Positions 8,338-14,674 of a stretch of DNA of 18,772 nucleotides are shown piece by piece (positions within the stretch are counted from its first letter, which is position 1; each line of letters begins with the position of its first letter). The stretch spans positions 1 to 18,772 of the forward strand of contig JAKFEY010000068.1 of NCBI GenBank assembly GCA_036675475.1. Reading direction: 5' to 3'. The stretch is from JALYRV01 sp036675475. GTDB taxonomy: Bacteria > Acidobacteriota > Vicinamibacteria > Vicinamibacterales > SCN-69-37. Under the pieces are notes generated by a model. That model searched no databases, was not told the origin of the DNA, and saw only the letters and a list, made by a program, of their open reading frames with translations. A program made the translations under genes and the position numbers.

Positions 8338-8352
8338 GCAAGCGGGATGCCA
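8338..8352 (-). promoter_or_regulatory. Sigma-54 (RpoN) -24/-12 promoter for the pil operon
   Basis: Read on the minus strand the site is TGGCAT-CCCGC-TTGC, against the sigma-54 consensus TGGCAC-N5-TTGCW. The invariant GG and GC are ten bases apart as required. Transcription would start near 8326, giving a leader of about 35 bases before pilM. RpoN control of pilus genes is well known elsewhere; an activator gene is not in this window. Confidence 0.6.
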
Positions 8353-8525
8353 GCTCGTCCACCCCGGTAAACCGGTTCAAGTACGTGCAGAAATGGAATC
8401 GGCTCGAGACCGCGAGGGCTGTAGTTCCTGACACATCTGGTGGCTGAGGTACAGTTTTGTAAGCGGGCTGCGGGCCGGTTCGCGCTCGTGTCAGCGATCG
8501 CCGGAACTCCCACAACACGTTAGAG

Positions 8526-8554
8526 TTGACAGTTTTCGAGGGTACCTTTATCCT
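8526..8554 (+). promoter_or_regulatory. Sigma-70-like promoter of rplM-rpsI-rpsB
   Basis: A perfect -35 TTGACA (8526-8531), a 17-base spacer and -10 TATCCT (8549-8554). It lies 41 bases upstream of the rplM ATG with AAGAGG in between. A strong, canonical promoter is expected for ribosomal protein genes. Confidence 0.75.
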
Positions 8555-8595
8555 TTTGGTTTGCCGTTTGTCAGAAAAGGCTGAAAGAGGAATTC

Positions 8596-9027
8596 ATGGG
8601 CACGTTCATCCCATCTGCCTCCTCGATTGAGAGGCAGTGGCACGTCATCGACGCCGAGGGCCAGGTGCTGGGCCGCGTCGCGACGCTGGCCGCCCGGCTG
8701 CTGCAGGGCAAGCACAAGGGCACGTATACGCCCTTCATCGATACCGGTGATCACGTCGTGATCATCAACGCGGCGAAGGTGCGTTTGACCGGCCGCAAGG
8801 AAGAGCAGAAGGTCTATCGCACGCACAGCGGCTACGAGGGCGGCGTCCGCACCGACCGCGTGAAGGTCGTGCGTCAGACCAAGCCGGCCCGCATCGTCGA
8901 GGAAGCCGTGCGCGGCATGCTGCCGAAGACGAAGATGGGCAATGCGATGTACCGGAAGTTGAAGGTCTATGCGCGCGAGGATCATCCGCACGCCGCGCAG
9001 AAGCCGAACAAGCGAGAGGTCGCGTAA
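8596..9027 (+). CDS. rplM: 50S ribosomal protein L13
   Basis: 143 residues, the normal length for L13, which binds 23S rRNA early in large-subunit assembly. Family motifs are clear: RQWHVIDAEGQVLGRVAT (about 13-30), KHKGTYTPFIDTGDHVVIIN, a GRKEEQKVYRTHSGYEGG stretch and AVRGMLPKTKMGNAMYRKLK. The ATG has AAGAGG at 8585-8590. First gene of rplM-rpsI-rpsB, five bases before rpsI. Confidence 0.98.
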   Translation: MGTFIPSASSIERQWHVIDAEGQVLGRVATLAARLLQGKHKGTYTPFIDTGDHVVIINAAKVRLTGRKEEQKVYRTHSGYEGGVRTDRVKVVRQTKPARIVEEAVRGMLPKTKMGNAMYRKLKVYAREDHPHAAQKPNKREVA

Positions 9028-9032
9028 GTTTT

Positions 9033-9425
9033 ATGGCATCGACTCAGTATTACGGGACCGGCCGGCGCAAGACGTCGACCGCCCGCGTGTTCCTCCGGCC
9101 CGGCAGCGGCCAGATCGTCGTCAACCGGCAGCCCGTCGAGCACCACTTCCCCACGCAGGTTCTGCAGCTCGTCATCCGCAACCCCCTGGTCCTCACCGAA
9201 ACGGCCGACAAGTTCGACGTGCTCGCGACGACGACCGGCGGCGGCGTGGCCGGACAGGCGGGCGCGCTGCGCCTCGGCATCGCGCGGGCGCTGGTCGAGT
9301 ACAACGAAGAATTCCGTTCGAAGCTGCGGCAGGAAGGCTTCCTCACGCGCGACGCGCGCGCCAAGGAACGCAAGAAGTACGGCATGGCCGGAGCCCGCAA
9401 GCGGTTCCAGTTCAGCAAGCGTTAG
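9033..9425 (+). CDS. rpsI: 30S ribosomal protein S9
   Basis: 130 residues, full length. S9 reaches the P site of the small subunit through its basic tail, and here the tail ends in the diagnostic KRFQFSKR. Also visible are YYGTGRRKTSTARVFL at the start and TTGGGVAGQAGALRLGIARA in the middle. It follows rplM after five bases, the usual L13-S9 pair. The ATG is preceded by AGAGGT in the end of rplM. Confidence 0.98.
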   Translation: MASTQYYGTGRRKTSTARVFLRPGSGQIVVNRQPVEHHFPTQVLQLVIRNPLVLTETADKFDVLATTTGGGVAGQAGALRLGIARALVEYNEEFRSKLRQEGFLTRDARAKERKKYGMAGARKRFQFSKR

Positions 9426-9441
9426 TTCAGAGAGGATATTT

Positions 9442-10236
9442 GTGAGTGCGACCGTAATGAAGGATCTCCTGGAAGCTGGCGTCCACTTCGGACACCAGAC
9501 GAAGCGTTGGAACCCGAAGATGAAGCCGTTCATCTTTGGCGAGCGGAACGGCATCTACATCATCGACCTGGGCAAGACGGCGCGGCTCTTCAAGGACGCC
9601 GAGCAGTTTGTCGGCCAGCTGGCGGCGGAGGGCAAGACCGTGCTCTTCGTAGGCACCAAGCGGCAGGCCCAGGACGCGATCGCCGAGGAAGCGCAGCGCT
9701 GCGGGATGTACTTCGTCAACCAGCGCTGGCTGGGCGGTCTGCTCACCAACTTCACGACGATTCAGCGCAGCCTGGCGCGCCTCCGCGAGCTCGAGGCGAT
9801 GGCCACCGACGGCCGCTACGAGACGATCACCAAGAAGGAGATCGCCCGCGTCGAGAAGGAAAAGCGCAAGCTGCAGAAGAACCTCGAGGGCATCCGCCAC
9901 ATGGCCAAGCTGCCCGACGCGGTCTTCATCGTCGACACGCGCAAGGAAAAGATTGCCGTCGACGAGGCGCGCAAGCTGAAGATTCCGGTCATCGGCGTCG
10001 TCGACACCAACTGCGACCCCGATGAAGTGGACTATGTGATTCCGGGCAACGACGACGCGCTGCGCGCGATCAAGCTGTTTGCCTCGCGCATGGCCGACGC
10101 GATCATCTCGGGCCGCGGCATCCGCGACACGCAGCAGGCCGACGATGCCGGCGATGCCGGCAACGGCGGACAGGGCGACGCCCGCCGGGCGCGTCCCGCG
10201 CGCGCGCCGCGCGCCGAACAGGCGGCGTCGGTTTAG
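9442..10236 (+). CDS. rpsB: 30S ribosomal protein S2
   Basis: 264 residues. S2 joins the small subunit late and binds S1. Typical phrases are MKDLLEAGVHFGHQTKRWNP, RNGIYIIDLGKTARLF, NQRWLGGLLTNFTTI and the IPVIGVVDTNCDPDEVDY(V) block. The start is a GTG with GAGAGGAT just upstream (9429-9436). An ATG six codons in (9457) would also fit many S2 starts. The last 35 residues are a disordered Ala/Gly/Arg-rich tail of the sort seen in several phyla. Transcription ends at the terminator at 10258. Confidence 0.97.
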   Translation: MSATVMKDLLEAGVHFGHQTKRWNPKMKPFIFGERNGIYIIDLGKTARLFKDAEQFVGQLAAEGKTVLFVGTKRQAQDAIAEEAQRCGMYFVNQRWLGGLLTNFTTIQRSLARLRELEAMATDGRYETITKKEIARVEKEKRKLQKNLEGIRHMAKLPDAVFIVDTRKEKIAVDEARKLKIPVIGVVDTNCDPDEVDYVIPGNDDALRAIKLFASRMADAIISGRGIRDTQQADDAGDAGNGGQGDARRARPARAPRAEQAASV

Positions 10237-10257
10237 CAGCGGCCGGTCCGTTTCTGG

Positions 10258-10293
10258 AACGCCGGCCCGGGTGACCGCGCCGGCGTTTTTTTT
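10258..10293 (+). terminator. Intrinsic terminator after rpsB
   Basis: A 9-bp perfect stem, AACGCCGGC (10258-10266) with GCCGGCGTT (10279-10287), a 12-base loop, and a run of eight T (10286-10293). It separates rpsB from tsf, so tsf likely has its own promoter or depends on read-through. Confidence 0.9.
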
Positions 10294-10320
10294 GACAGCA
10301 CCTGACAGCAACTCTCAACT
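10292..10320 (+). promoter_or_regulatory. Weak candidate promoter for tsf
   Basis: A perfect TTGACA (10292-10297) begins in the last T residues of the rpsB terminator; 17 bases later TCAACT (10315-10320) matches the -10 consensus at only three positions. It is offered because the strong terminator implies a promoter before tsf, but the -10 is poor. Confidence 0.3.
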
Positions 10321-10342
10321 CTGAATTCACCAACTCTGAATT
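10294..10342. repeat. Paired short direct repeats before tsf
   Basis: The spacer is built from two doubled words: TGACAGCA at 10293-10300 and 10303-10310, then CAACTCTGAATT at 10316-10327 and 10331-10342 (15-base period). There is no hairpin or ribosome site. The meaning is unknown. Confidence 0.7.
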
Positions 10343-10347
10343 TCCTT

Positions 10348-10956
10348 ATGGCAACGATGGCAATCAGCGCAGCGGAAGTAAAACAGCTTCGGGAGAAGAC
10401 CGGCGCCGGCATGATGGAGTGCAAGGCGGCCCTGACCGAGGCGAACGGCAACATGGAGGAGGCGATCACGCTGCTGCGCAAGCGCGGGCTCGCGCAGGCC
10501 GCGAAGAAGACCGGCCGCTCCACCGACCAGGGCCTCGTGGGCCACTACATCCACATGGGCGGCAAGATCGGCGTGCTGGTGGAGGTCAACTGCGAGTCGG
10601 ACTTCGTGGCGCGCACCGACGACTTCCAGGCGCTCGTCAAGGAGATCGCCATGCACATCGCGGCCGCCGCGCCGCAGTACGTGCGCCGCGAGGACGTGCC
10701 GGCCGACGCCATCGCCCGCGAGAAGGACGTCTACAAGGGCCAGATGGCCGGCTCGGGCAAGCCCGAGAACGTGATCGAGAAGATCGTCGAGGGCAAGCTC
10801 AATAGCTTCTACGAGCAGGTCTGCCTGCTCGACCAGCCCTCGATTCGCGACCCGAAGGTCACCATCGGCCAGCTGGTCACCGCCGCCATCGCCAAGCTCG
10901 GCGAGAACATCACCGTGGCCCGCTTCGCGCGGTTCAAGGTCGGCGAAGGGAACTAG
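10348..10956 (+). CDS. tsf: Translation elongation factor Ts
   Basis: The nucleotide-exchange factor of EF-Tu. The N-terminal UBA-like domain carries TGAGMMECKAALTEANGNME (18-37), and the core holds HMGGKIGVLVEVNCESDFVA, the EF-Tu contact region. At 202 residues it is the short form (as in Thermus), lacking the extra subdomain of the 283-residue E. coli protein; FYEQVCLLDQPSIRDP and the C-terminal FARFKVGEG complete it. An in-frame ATG at 10357 gives MAISAAEVK, the more usual EF-Ts start, so 10348 or 10357 may be correct; neither has a visible Shine-Dalgarno sequence. It lies between the rpsB terminator and the repeat hairpin before pyrH. Confidence 0.96.
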   Translation: MATMAISAAEVKQLREKTGAGMMECKAALTEANGNMEEAITLLRKRGLAQAAKKTGRSTDQGLVGHYIHMGGKIGVLVEVNCESDFVARTDDFQALVKEIAMHIAAAAPQYVRREDVPADAIAREKDVYKGQMAGSGKPENVIEKIVEGKLNSFYEQVCLLDQPSIRDPKVTIGQLVTAAIAKLGENITVARFARFKVGEGN

Positions 10957-11057
10957 ACGGGTTCACGGGTTCGACTGGTTCGACTGGTTCGACGGGTTCG
11001 AGGGGTTCGACTGGTCCCGAACCTGTCGAACCCCTCGAACCCATGAACCAGCGAACC
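10957..11057. repeat. 9-bp GGTTCGACN tandem repeats folding into a long hairpin
   Basis: The tsf-pyrH spacer holds about six GGTTC units with a 9-base period (starts at 10968, 10977, 10986, 10995, 11004 and a decayed one at 11013), followed by inverted copies. A perfect 18-bp stem pairs 10994-11011 with 11025-11042; after small bulges 10985-10990 pairs with 11045-11050 and 10977-10982 with 11052-11057. There is no T run after it. The hairpin stops two bases before the TATAAT of pyrH. Confidence 0.85.
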
Positions 11058-11059
11058 GA

Positions 11060-11065
11060 TATAAT
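11060..11065 (+). promoter_or_regulatory. Perfect -10 box for pyrH
   Basis: TATAAT, with eight bases between its end and the GTG of pyrH. No -35 is recognisable at the normal distance, where the repeat sequence lies. If used, the transcript would start at or within about two bases of the start codon (leaderless). Confidence 0.55.
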
Positions 11066-11073
11066 CTCCTTTC

Positions 11074-11787
11074 GTGCCCCCTTCCTACCGTCGCGTCCTC
11101 CTGAAACTCTCCGGTGAAGCGCTGATGGGCGATGCGCCCTTCGGCATCGATCCCGCCGTCACCTCACAAGTCGCCAAGGAAATCGCCGAAGTCAGGGCGG
11201 ACGGCGTGGAAATCAGCGTCGTCATCGGCGGCGGCAACCTGTTCCGCGGCCTGGCGGCGAGCGCGCGCGGCATGGACCGCGCGACGGCCGACTACATGGG
11301 CATGCTGGCGACGTGCATCAACGCGCTGGCGCTGCAGGACGCCTGCGAGCATGCGGGCGTGCCGACGCGCGTGCTGACGGCCATCGAGATGCGGCAGATC
11401 GCCGAGCCGTTCATCCGCCGGCGCGCGGTGCGGCACCTCGAGAAAGGCCGCGTGGTCGTGTTCGCGGCCGGCACGGGCAACCCCTACTTCACCACCGACA
11501 CCGCGGCGGCGCTGCGCGCCATGGAGATGCGCGCCGACGTCATCCTGAAGGGCACCAAGGTCGACGGCATCTACACCGCCGACCCGATGCTGGACAAGAC
11601 CGCCACGCGGTATGACACGATTTCGTATCTGCAGGTGCTCGAGCGCGGCCTCAAGGTCATGGACGCCACGGCCATCTCGCTCTGCATGGACAACAAGCTG
11701 CCGATCGTCGTCTTCAACCTGCGCACCGAGGGCAACCTGCGCCGGGTGATCATGGGCGAGCCGGTGGGCACGACCGTAACAGCGTGA
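11074..11787 (+). CDS. pyrH: Uridylate kinase
   Basis: 237 residues of the amino acid kinase fold; phosphorylates UMP to UDP and usually acts as a hexamer in the cytosol. Family motifs: YRRVLLKLSGEALMG (5-19), SVVIGGGNLFRG, MGMLATCINALALQDA, FAAGTGNPYFTTDTAAALRA and KVDGIYTADP. The GTG start gives exactly the usual N-terminus (short lead, then RVLLKLSGEAL). No Shine-Dalgarno sequence precedes it; a perfect TATAAT lies eight bases upstream, which suggests a leaderless mRNA. It is followed by frr, the standard partner. Confidence 0.97.
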   Translation: MPPSYRRVLLKLSGEALMGDAPFGIDPAVTSQVAKEIAEVRADGVEISVVIGGGNLFRGLAASARGMDRATADYMGMLATCINALALQDACEHAGVPTRVLTAIEMRQIAEPFIRRRAVRHLEKGRVVVFAAGTGNPYFTTDTAAALRAMEMRADVILKGTKVDGIYTADPMLDKTATRYDTISYLQVLERGLKVMDATAISLCMDNKLPIVVFNLRTEGNLRRVIMGEPVGTTVTA

Positions 11788-11789
11788 TC

Positions 11790-11824
11790 GGTAACCGGTT
11801 GCCGGTTACCGGTAACCGGCAACC
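11790..11824. repeat. 28-bp perfect palindrome with an overlapping alternative hairpin
   Basis: In the pyrH-frr spacer, 11797-11824 is a perfect palindrome made of GGTTGCCGGTTACC and its reverse complement. The unit GGTAACCGG at 11790-11798 can instead pair with CCGGTTACC at 11802-11810 around a 3-base loop. The two structures exclude one another. The frr ribosome site (GAGGGA) starts three bases later. Confidence 0.9.
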
Positions 11825-11837
11825 TCGAGGGACAGTC

Positions 11838-12407
11838 ATGGACGTCAGCGACCTCAAAGGCCTGTTTGGAGAAGTGAAGAAGCGCATGGACGGCGCCATC
11901 GAGCACGCGCGGCGCGAAGTGTCGGGCGTGCGCACCGGGCGCGCGTCGGTCAACATCCTCGACGCCGTGCACGTCGAGGCGTACGGCACGAACGTGCCGC
12001 TCAACCAGGTGGCCACGATGTCGGTGCCCGAGCCCACCGTGATTGCGGTGCAGCCGTTCGACCCGTCGCTGCTCGGCGCCATCGAGCGCGCCATTCAAGG
12101 CGCGAATCTCGGGCTCAATCCGGCCAACGACGGCAAGCTGGTGCGCATCCCCATTCCGCCGCTCACCGAAGAGCGCCGCAAGGAGCTGTCGAAGCTGGTG
12201 CACAAGTACGCCGAGGAAGGCCGCAACGCCGTCCGCCAGGTGCGCCGCGACGCCAACGACAAGCTGAAGAAGCTGCTCAAGGACTCGAAGATCTCGGAGG
12301 ACGATGAGCGGCGCGGGCTCGACGAGGTGCAGAAGATTACGGATCAGCACGTGGCGCTGGTCGACGAGCTGCAGAAGAAGAAAGACCACGAGCTGCTGGG
12401 CAAGTAG
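11838..12407 (+). CDS. frr: Ribosome recycling factor
   Basis: 189 residues (usual length about 185). RRF with EF-G splits the post-termination ribosome. The whole chain is typical: MDGAIEHARREVSGVRTGRA near 24-43, MSVPEPTVIAVQPFDPSLLG, NLGLNPANDGKLVRIPIPPL (TEERR follows) and the C-terminal helix EVQKITDQHVALVDELQKKK. The ATG has GAGGGA at 11827-11832. An upstream in-frame GTG at 11784 would translate the palindrome and is rejected. The stop TAG shares its last base with the thrC GTG. Confidence 0.98.
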   Translation: MDVSDLKGLFGEVKKRMDGAIEHARREVSGVRTGRASVNILDAVHVEAYGTNVPLNQVATMSVPEPTVIAVQPFDPSLLGAIERAIQGANLGLNPANDGKLVRIPIPPLTEERRKELSKLVHKYAEEGRNAVRQVRRDANDKLKKLLKDSKISEDDERRGLDEVQKITDQHVALVDELQKKKDHELLGK

Positions 12408-13585
12408 TGTCCTACTTCACCCATCTCGAATGCTCGGTGCCGTGCGGCGCCGGTCCCTTCGACGCGCGCGAGCGCCATCACCTGTGTCCGTCGTGCGGCA
12501 TGCCGCTGCTGGCGCGCTACGATCTCGGCGCGGCGCGCGCGGCCTGGCGCCGTGAGTCGCTCGCCGATCGCGAAGCCACCATGTGGCGCTATCGCGAGCT
12601 GATGCCGCTGTTCGACGGCGAGTCGCCCGTGTCGCTCGGCGAAGGCTGGACGCCCATGCTGCCGGCGCCGCGCCTGGGCGCCGAGCTCGGGCTCGATCGT
12701 CTGTTGATCAAGGACGAGTCGCTCAACCCCACCAACTCGTTCAAGGCGCGCGGCCTGTCGGCCGCCGTGACGCGCGCGGCGCATCTGGGCGCGACGACCC
12801 TCTCGATTCCGACCGCGGGCAACGCCGGCAACGCCATGGCCGCGTACGCGGCGCGCGCGGGCATCGCCGCGCGCGTGTACATGCCGAAGGACGTCAAGAC
12901 GCCGTTCGTGCGCGAGTGCGAGCTGTACGGCGCCGAGGTCACGCTGGTCGACGGCCTGATCACCGACGCCGGGCGCCAGGCGGCCGAAGACGGCAAGCCG
13001 CACGGCTGGTACGACGTTTCGACGCTCAAGGAGCCGTATCGCATCGAAGGCAAGAAGACGATGGGATACGAAGTTGCCGAGCAGCTCGGATGGCGGCTGC
13101 CCGACTGGATCATCTATCCCACCGGCGGCGGCACCGGCATGGTGGGCATGTGGAAGGCCTTCGCCGAGTTGGAAGCACTCGGCTGGCTGCCGGCCGGCGG
13201 GCCGCGGCCGAAGATGGTGACGGTGCAGGCCGAGGGCTGCGCGCCGATCGTGCGCGCGTTCGAGCGCGGCACTGAGAAGGCCGAGCCGTGGGAGAACGCG
13301 CACACGGCTGCCGACGGGCTGCGCGTGCCGCGCGCCATCGGCGACTTCCTCGTCCTGCGCGCCGTGCGCGAGAGCGGCGGCACGGCCGTCGCGGTCAGCG
13401 ACGCCGACATGATCGCCGCGATGCGGCGTGTGGGCGCGCTCGAAGGCATCAGCGCCGCGCCCGAAGGCGGCGCGGCCGTCCACGCGCTGCAGGTGCTCAC
13501 CGCGCGCGGCCTCATCGAGCGCCATCACACCGTCGTGGTCTTCAACACCGGCGGCGCGCTCAAGTATCTGGATGTGATCGCGTGA
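12407..13585 (+). CDS. thrC: Threonine synthase
   Basis: 392 residues of the PLP fold-type II family; converts O-phosphohomoserine to threonine and phosphate in the cytosol. Residues C9, C13, C27 and C30 form a zinc-ribbon-like N-terminal pair, seen in many threonine synthases of this class. The PLP lysine is K113 in NPTNSFKARG, the substrate loop is TAGNAGNAMAAYAARAG, the phosphate cradle is PTGGGTGMVGMWKA, and SAAPEGGAAVHAL with VVFNTGGALKYLD lies near the end. The GTG start overlaps the frr stop by one base (TAGTG), so it is probably co-transcribed and coupled with frr; this linkage is metabolic coincidence rather than a shared pathway. Confidence 0.93.
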   Translation: MSYFTHLECSVPCGAGPFDARERHHLCPSCGMPLLARYDLGAARAAWRRESLADREATMWRYRELMPLFDGESPVSLGEGWTPMLPAPRLGAELGLDRLLIKDESLNPTNSFKARGLSAAVTRAAHLGATTLSIPTAGNAGNAMAAYAARAGIAARVYMPKDVKTPFVRECELYGAEVTLVDGLITDAGRQAAEDGKPHGWYDVSTLKEPYRIEGKKTMGYEVAEQLGWRLPDWIIYPTGGGTGMVGMWKAFAELEALGWLPAGGPRPKMVTVQAEGCAPIVRAFERGTEKAEPWENAHTAADGLRVPRAIGDFLVLRAVRESGGTAVAVSDADMIAAMRRVGALEGISAAPEGGAAVHALQVLTARGLIERHHTVVVFNTGGALKYLDVIA

Positions 13586-13598
13586 AGCGCGGAGCGGA

Positions 13599-13656
13599 GC
13601 GGGGCGCTGGGGCCCCCGCGAGCGAACGCGCCAGGCGGGGTGCAGGGGTCCCCGCC
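13599..13656. repeat. Two GC-only hairpins in the thrC-asparaginase spacer
   Basis: GCGGGG (13599-13604) pairs with CCCCGC (13614-13619), and GGCGGGG (13634-13640) pairs with CCCCGCC (13650-13656) around a 9-base loop. Neither has a T run, so they are not convincing intrinsic terminators. The spacer is 79 bases long and otherwise featureless; the asparaginase start has no clear ribosome site. Confidence 0.5.
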
Positions 13657-13664
13657 GTTAAGAA

Positions 13665-14654
13665 ATGATCGGTATCCTCTTCACCGGCGGCACCATCTCG
13701 ATGCGGGTCGATCCCGCGACGGGTGCCGCGGTGCCGGCCATGGGCAGCCGCGAGCTGCTCGAGCTCGTGCCGGAGCTCGCCGCCGTTGCGGACTTCGAAG
13801 CGGCGGATGTCTCGCGCTTCCCCGGCCCGCACGTCACCCCGCAGGCCATGTGGGCGCTGGCCGAAACCGCGGCCGCCTGGCTCGAGCGCGACGGCATCGA
13901 CGGCCTCGTCATCACCCACGGCACCGACACGCTCGAAGAAACCGCGTTCCTGCTCGATGTGGTACTGACCTCGGACAAGCCGGTGGCGCTGGTCGGCGCG
14001 ATGCGGACGATGTCCGACGCGAGCTGGGATGGGCCGTCAAACCTGATCGCGGCGGCGCGCGTGGCGGCGTCGCCCGCCTCGCGCGGGCGCGGCACCATGG
14101 TCGTCATGAGCGAGCAGATTCTGGCCGCTGCGGAGGTGATGAAGATGCACACCGAATCGGCGAGCGCGTTCGTGTCGCCGGAATTCGGCCCCGTCGGCGT
14201 GGTCGACGGCGGGCGTGTGATCTACAGGCGGGAGCCGCCCGTGCGGCCGACGTGGCGCGCCGAGGGCGCGGCGCCGGGGCTGCGCGTGGCCGGCATCGAC
14301 CCGCGCGTCGATGTGATTCAGGTGGCCACCGGCATGGACGATCGCTTCATCCGCGCCTCGGTCGCCGCCGGCGCGCGCGGCATCGTCCTGGTCGCGTTCG
14401 GCCGCGGCAACGTGCCGCCCGCGATCATGCCGGCAATTCGCGACGCGGTGGCCGCGGGCGTGAACGTCGTCGTGACGTCGCGCTGCCCCACCGGCCGTGT
14501 CAGCGCGCGATACGGCTATGACGGCGGCGGCCTCGACCTTCAGCGCGCCGGCGCGGTGCTCGCCGGCGATCTATCCGGCGCCAAAGCGCGCCTGCTGCTG
14601 ATGTTAAATGGGGACGGGTCTGATTTATTCCGTCAGCGAACGCGCACGGAATAA
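13665..14654 (+). CDS. L-asparaginase (type I/II family) with a replaced C-terminus
   Basis: 329 residues as read. Hydrolyses asparagine to aspartate and ammonia. The first catalytic motif is ILFTGGTISM (T10), the second is ITHGTDTLEETAFLLD (84-99, T and D of HGTDT), and K160 in EVMKMHTESASAFVSPEFGP completes the catalytic set. GGGLDLQRAGAVLAGDLSGA near the end is the usual C-terminal region. There is no signal peptide, so it is predicted to be cytosolic. After ARLLLML the frame runs into the inverted repeat at 14605-14674, which encodes the last 15 residues (NGDGSDLFRQRTRTE) and the stop. The natural family end (a short LLMLAL-like tail) would be about here, so activity may be kept. Confidence 0.92.
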   Translation: MIGILFTGGTISMRVDPATGAAVPAMGSRELLELVPELAAVADFEAADVSRFPGPHVTPQAMWALAETAAAWLERDGIDGLVITHGTDTLEETAFLLDVVLTSDKPVALVGAMRTMSDASWDGPSNLIAAARVAASPASRGRGTMVVMSEQILAAAEVMKMHTESASAFVSPEFGPVGVVDGGRVIYRREPPVRPTWRAEGAAPGLRVAGIDPRVDVIQVATGMDDRFIRASVAAGARGIVLVAFGRGNVPPAIMPAIRDAVAAGVNVVVTSRCPTGRVSARYGYDGGGLDLQRAGAVLAGDLSGAKARLLLMLNGDGSDLFRQRTRTE

Positions 14655-14674
14655 ATCAGACCCGTCCCCATTTA
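14605..14674. repeat. 70-bp inverted repeat joining two convergent genes
   Basis: Two perfect 28-base arms (14605-14632 and 14647-14674) around a 14-base loop. The left arm reads AAATGGGGACGGGTCTGATT and onward; the right arm is its exact reverse complement. The asparaginase stop TAA (14652-14654) and the pfkA stop (14672-14674) both lie in the right arm. It resembles REP/BIME-type dispersed palindromes and could act as a transcription block in both directions (AAAT/ATTT ends), though the T runs are short. Confidence 0.9.

Larger units (their letters stand above)
8293..8595. other. Divergent intergenic region between pilM and rplM
   Basis: 303 bases without a gene. It holds the pilM sigma-54-like promoter (8338-8352, minus) and the rplM sigma-70-like promoter (8526-8554, plus), plus the rplM ribosome site AAGAGG (8585-8590). 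Between the promoters, short TGT/ACA dyads occur (TGT-N8-ACA at 8420-8433; ACA-N4-TGT at 8451-8460) that could be activator sites, but they are too short to be convincing. A minus-strand ORF of 61 codons spans 8333-8518; it covers the promoter and has no family-like sequence, so it is not called. Confidence 0.7.

Noticed and set aside
8333..8518. 61-codon minus-strand ORF in the pilM-rplM spacer
   Set aside because: It spans the sigma-54-like promoter and shows no family-like sequence or ribosome site.
10957..11057. CRISPR array or tandem-repeat origin
   Set aside because: Units are only 9 bases with no unique spacers, and there are no cas genes or DnaA/iteron partners.
11784..11837. GTG at 11784 as an earlier frr start
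   Set aside because: It would translate the palindromic repeat; the ATG at 11838 has GAGGGA and matches RRF length.
13599..13656. Intrinsic terminator after thrC
   Set aside because: GC-only hairpins without a T run; kept only as repeats.
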